Shown: piece after piece, positions 62,083-64,000 of the stretch | Position numbering within the stretch: the stretch's first letter is position 1 | How the letters are laid out: every line of letters starts with the position of its first letter | Assembly: GCA_039654915.1 (NCBI GenBank) | Contig: CM077599.1 | Span: 14,324,501 to 14,388,500, forward strand | Length of the DNA stretch: 64,000 nucleotides | Reading direction: 5' to 3' | DNA from: Aquilaria yunnanensis | Taxonomy: Eukaryota; Streptophyta; Magnoliopsida; Malvales; Thymelaeaceae | Translations under genes and position numbers: made by a program | The notes under the pieces: model-generated | Told to the model about the DNA's origin: nothing | The model's database searches: none | Seen by the model: the letters and a program-made list of their open reading frames with translations, nothing else

Positions 62083-62274
62083 AGCAAATTGATTCGACTC
62101 CTCACCTAGGTCATCTGAGAATTCCCTTTCCCTTTCCTTCCTCCACCTCTCTGCAACTCCCCGACTTCCATTTCTAACCCAACCGAAGTACCAAACCGAG
62201 AAACCAAAATCATTTCTTTCTCATAAAAAACAAAGTAAAGCAACTCTATTTAGCAACTGCACCAAATAAATGAA

Positions 62275-64000
62275 ATGAAGCCCCATCATTCTCTCATGCT
62301 ACTGTCAATCATCGCTCTCTCTTCTCTCTTCCTTCTCCTGTCTTCTGTTTCTGCCTCAACATCTTCATCATCATGTCCCGTGGACCTCAGCTATGTCCCA
62401 AGGATTCCCTGGAACTCCTCTCTCTGTCACAACCACACCCCCTCCAAAAACGACACCGCAAGAGACCCTTGTTGTACGGCTCTTTTGTCTGTCTTCGGCA
62501 TAGCTCTGGCCCAACACCTGAATGACACTTCCCTCTTCCAGCTCCCAAACTTGTCTACCTCCATTTCCTGCCTCCAAGATTTCCAGTCCAGGTTGACCTC
62601 TCTTTCTCTCCCTTCCGATATTGTTTCTCGCTGCTTTGATCCTATGCAGTTTGTGATCAGCCCAAATATTTGTGCCCGGATCGAGTCGACTAAGGACTGG
62701 GTCGCCAAAGTCGGTGAGTCCACGGAGCTCAACTCGGCCTGCCGGCCTGACCTCACTGATCTCACTGCTTGTGATGGTTGTGTCAATGCTGGGTTCAAGG
62801 TTCAGGCTGAGTTGCTGTCTATTGATGGCAACAAAACTCATGCCACTGATTGTTTTTACTTCACTGTTCTTTATGCTGCGGGAATTGTTAATCAGTTTGG
62901 GCCTCAAAGTGATGGCTCTATGTCTTGCATTTTAGGCTTGTCTCTGAGGAGACAGACGGGTAATAGTCATAGTAAACATTCAGCTCTAGTCCTTGGCTTG
63001 ACTGGAGCTGGGGTTGCTTGTGTTGTCATGTCTGCTCTCTTGGGGTTGTACTTCTGGTACGATAAGACATTTAGAAGGAAAAGGTTTGGGGTTTCTAGTT
63101 CTGGTTTTGACGAAGAGAACGGGTCCAGGATGAGACTGAGGCCTAATACCGGTTCAATTTGGTTCAAAATTGAAGACCTAGAGAGGGCTACTGATAACTT
63201 CTCACAGAATAATTTCATAGGGAGAGGAGGGTTTGGTGTTGTTTACAAAGGACTGTTGCCCGATGGGACAATGGTTGCAGTCAAGAAAGTTATGGAGTCT
63301 GATTTTCTGGGAGATGCTGACTTTCGCAATGAGGTCGAGATCATTAGCAATTTGAAGCACAGAAACTTGGTGCCACTTAGAGGCTGCTGTGTGATTGATG
63401 GGGATGAGGGTTATGATGAGAATGGGAGCGAAAGGTTTCTAGTGTATGACTACATGCCAAATGGAAATCTTGATAACCATTTGTTTCTGGTCAGTGGAAC
63501 GGTGAAGAAACCGTTGAGTTGGCCTCAGAGAAGGAACATAATCTTGGATGTTGCAAAGGGGTTAGCTTATTTGCATTATGGAGTGAAGCCTGCAATATAT
63601 CACAGAGACATTAAGGCCACCAATATATTGCTGGATGCTGATATGAGGGCTAGGGTCGCAGACTTTGGATTGGCTAAGCAGAGCAGGGAAGGACAGTCTC
63701 ATCTCACCACTAGGGTGGCCGGAACTCATGGTTACTTGGCTCCCGAATATGCTCTTTATGGGCAGCTCACAGAAAAGAGTGATGTTTACAGCTTTGGAGT
63801 GGTTGTTTTGGAGATAATGTGTGGAAGAAAAGCTCTTGATTTTTCTTCAGCAGGTTCACCACGTGCATTCTTGATAACAGATTGGGCCTGGTCCTTGGTG
63901 AAAGCTGGTAAAGCAGAAGAGGCTCTGGACCGGTGTTTGTTGAAAGATGAGGACTCGGTGAACTCAAATCCAAAGGGGATAATGGAGAGGTTCCTTTATG
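62275..64000 (+). CDS. Receptor-like protein kinase, SPARK type (At1g11050-like), 3' end outside window
   Basis: One uninterrupted frame of 575 codons runs from ATG 62275 to the window edge. It opens with a signal peptide ([20 protein letters not shown]). A Cys-rich ectodomain follows with [30 protein letters not shown] and [10 protein letters not shown], as in the SPARK domain. A membrane segment is at about 237-261. The kinase has the Gly loop [12 protein letters not shown] (about 315), catalytic Lys in VAVKK (about 335), [12 protein letters not shown] (443-454, RD type), DFGLAKQ (463) and [20 protein letters not shown]. All catalytic residues are present, so it should be an active Ser/Thr kinase at the plasma membrane. 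It matches probable receptor-like kinase At1g11050; ligand and pathway are unknown. The nearby upstream ATG at 62270 gives a two-codon frame only. Confidence 0.93.
   Translation, partial: MKPHHSLMLLSIIALSSLFLLLSSVSASTSSSSCPVDLSYVPRIPWNSSLCHNHTPSKNDTARDPCCTALLSVFGIALAQHLNDTSLFQLPNLSTSISCLQDFQSRLTSLSLPSDIVSRCFDPMQFVISPNICARIESTKDWVAKVGESTELNSACRPDLTDLTACDGCVNAGFKVQAELLSIDGNKTHATDCFYFTVLYAAGIVNQFGPQSDGSMSCILGLSLRRQTGNSHSKHSALVLGLTGAGVACVVMSALLGLYFWYDKTFRRKRFGVSSSGFDEENGSRMRLRPNTGSIWFKIEDLERATDNFSQNNFIGRGGFGVVYKGLLPDGTMVAVKKVMESDFLGDADFRNEVEIISNLKHRNLVPLRGCCVIDGDEGYDENGSERFLVYDYMPNGNLDNHLFLVSGTVKKPLSWPQRRNIILDVAKGLAYLHYGVKPAIYHRDIKATNILLDADMRARVADFGLAKQSREGQSHLTTRVAGTHGYLAPEYALYGQLTEKSDVYSFGVVVLEIMCGRKALDFSSAGSPRAFLITDWAWSLVKAGKAEEALDRCLLKDEDSVNSNPKGIMERFLY

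Larger units (their letters stand above)
58404..62274. other. Intergenic DNA upstream of the receptor kinase gene
   Basis: No gene is recognised. A tRNA box-B-like word (GTTCGAATCCC, 58567-58577) is followed by a T-rich tail, weakly suggesting a SINE relic. A Stowaway-like MITE lies at 59105-59336 and a fold-back element at 61012-61946. The last 300 bp is the kinase promoter and CT-rich leader. Remaining DNA is AT-rich and featureless. Confidence 0.45.

Overview
The window is eudicot nuclear DNA. Genes have many GT-AG introns, intergenic DNA is very AT-rich, and at least five transposon superfamilies are nested in and between four single-copy genes. I did not identify the species. HOST GENES, left to right: a membralin-like membrane protein gene (4811-12085, +, 14 coding exons, 672 aa); a plastid IBA57/GcvT-like folate-binding protein gene (36937-43866, +, 12 exons, 424 aa); a DnaJ-C (HSP40 type II) gene with a degenerate J domain that lacks HPD (45693-47301, -, 3 exons, 387 aa); and the 5' part of a SPARK-type receptor kinase gene (62275 to the right edge, +). 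All exon joins keep frame. As I recall, these correspond to Arabidopsis At1g60995, At1g60990, At1g11040 and At1g11050, two neighbouring pairs that may descend from one ancestral block after duplication and gene loss. This link is inference.

TRANSPOSONS. The main object is a 22.6 kb Mutator-like element (MULE) at 14206-36806, bounded by a perfect 10-bp target duplication (GGTGTCCTTG). Its two very long terminal inverted repeats are built from tandem arrays of alternating perfect palindromes. Between them lie three decayed genes: an Ulp1/C48 protease-like gene (+), a FAR1-type MULE transposase (-), and a plant-mobile-domain gene (-). The last is further broken by a 796-bp non-autonomous hAT element with an 8-bp TSD. 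The MULE ends 130 bp before the IBA57-like start codon. A 9.18 kb CACTA element (49218-58400, TSD CTT) separates the DnaJ-like and kinase genes; it carries a TNP2-like gene and a second Transposase_24-like gene, both with stops and frameshifts. A 5'-truncated LINE (39642-42300, antisense, 13-bp TSD) lies in intron 8 of the IBA57-like gene. Smaller elements include three copies of one Stowaway-like MITE, MULE-like fold-back elements upstream of the membralin and kinase genes, a further MITE, and a 176-bp tandem triplication between the convergent IBA57 and DnaJ genes.

HOW IT FITS. The host genes look intact and unrelated in function: ER membrane protein, plastid Fe-S assembly, co-chaperone, receptor kinase. 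The transposon genes are mostly inactivated by nonsense codons, many explicable by C-to-T or G-to-A changes as expected for methylated repeats. The MULE's combination of three genes and palindrome-array termini is the least ordinary feature in the window.
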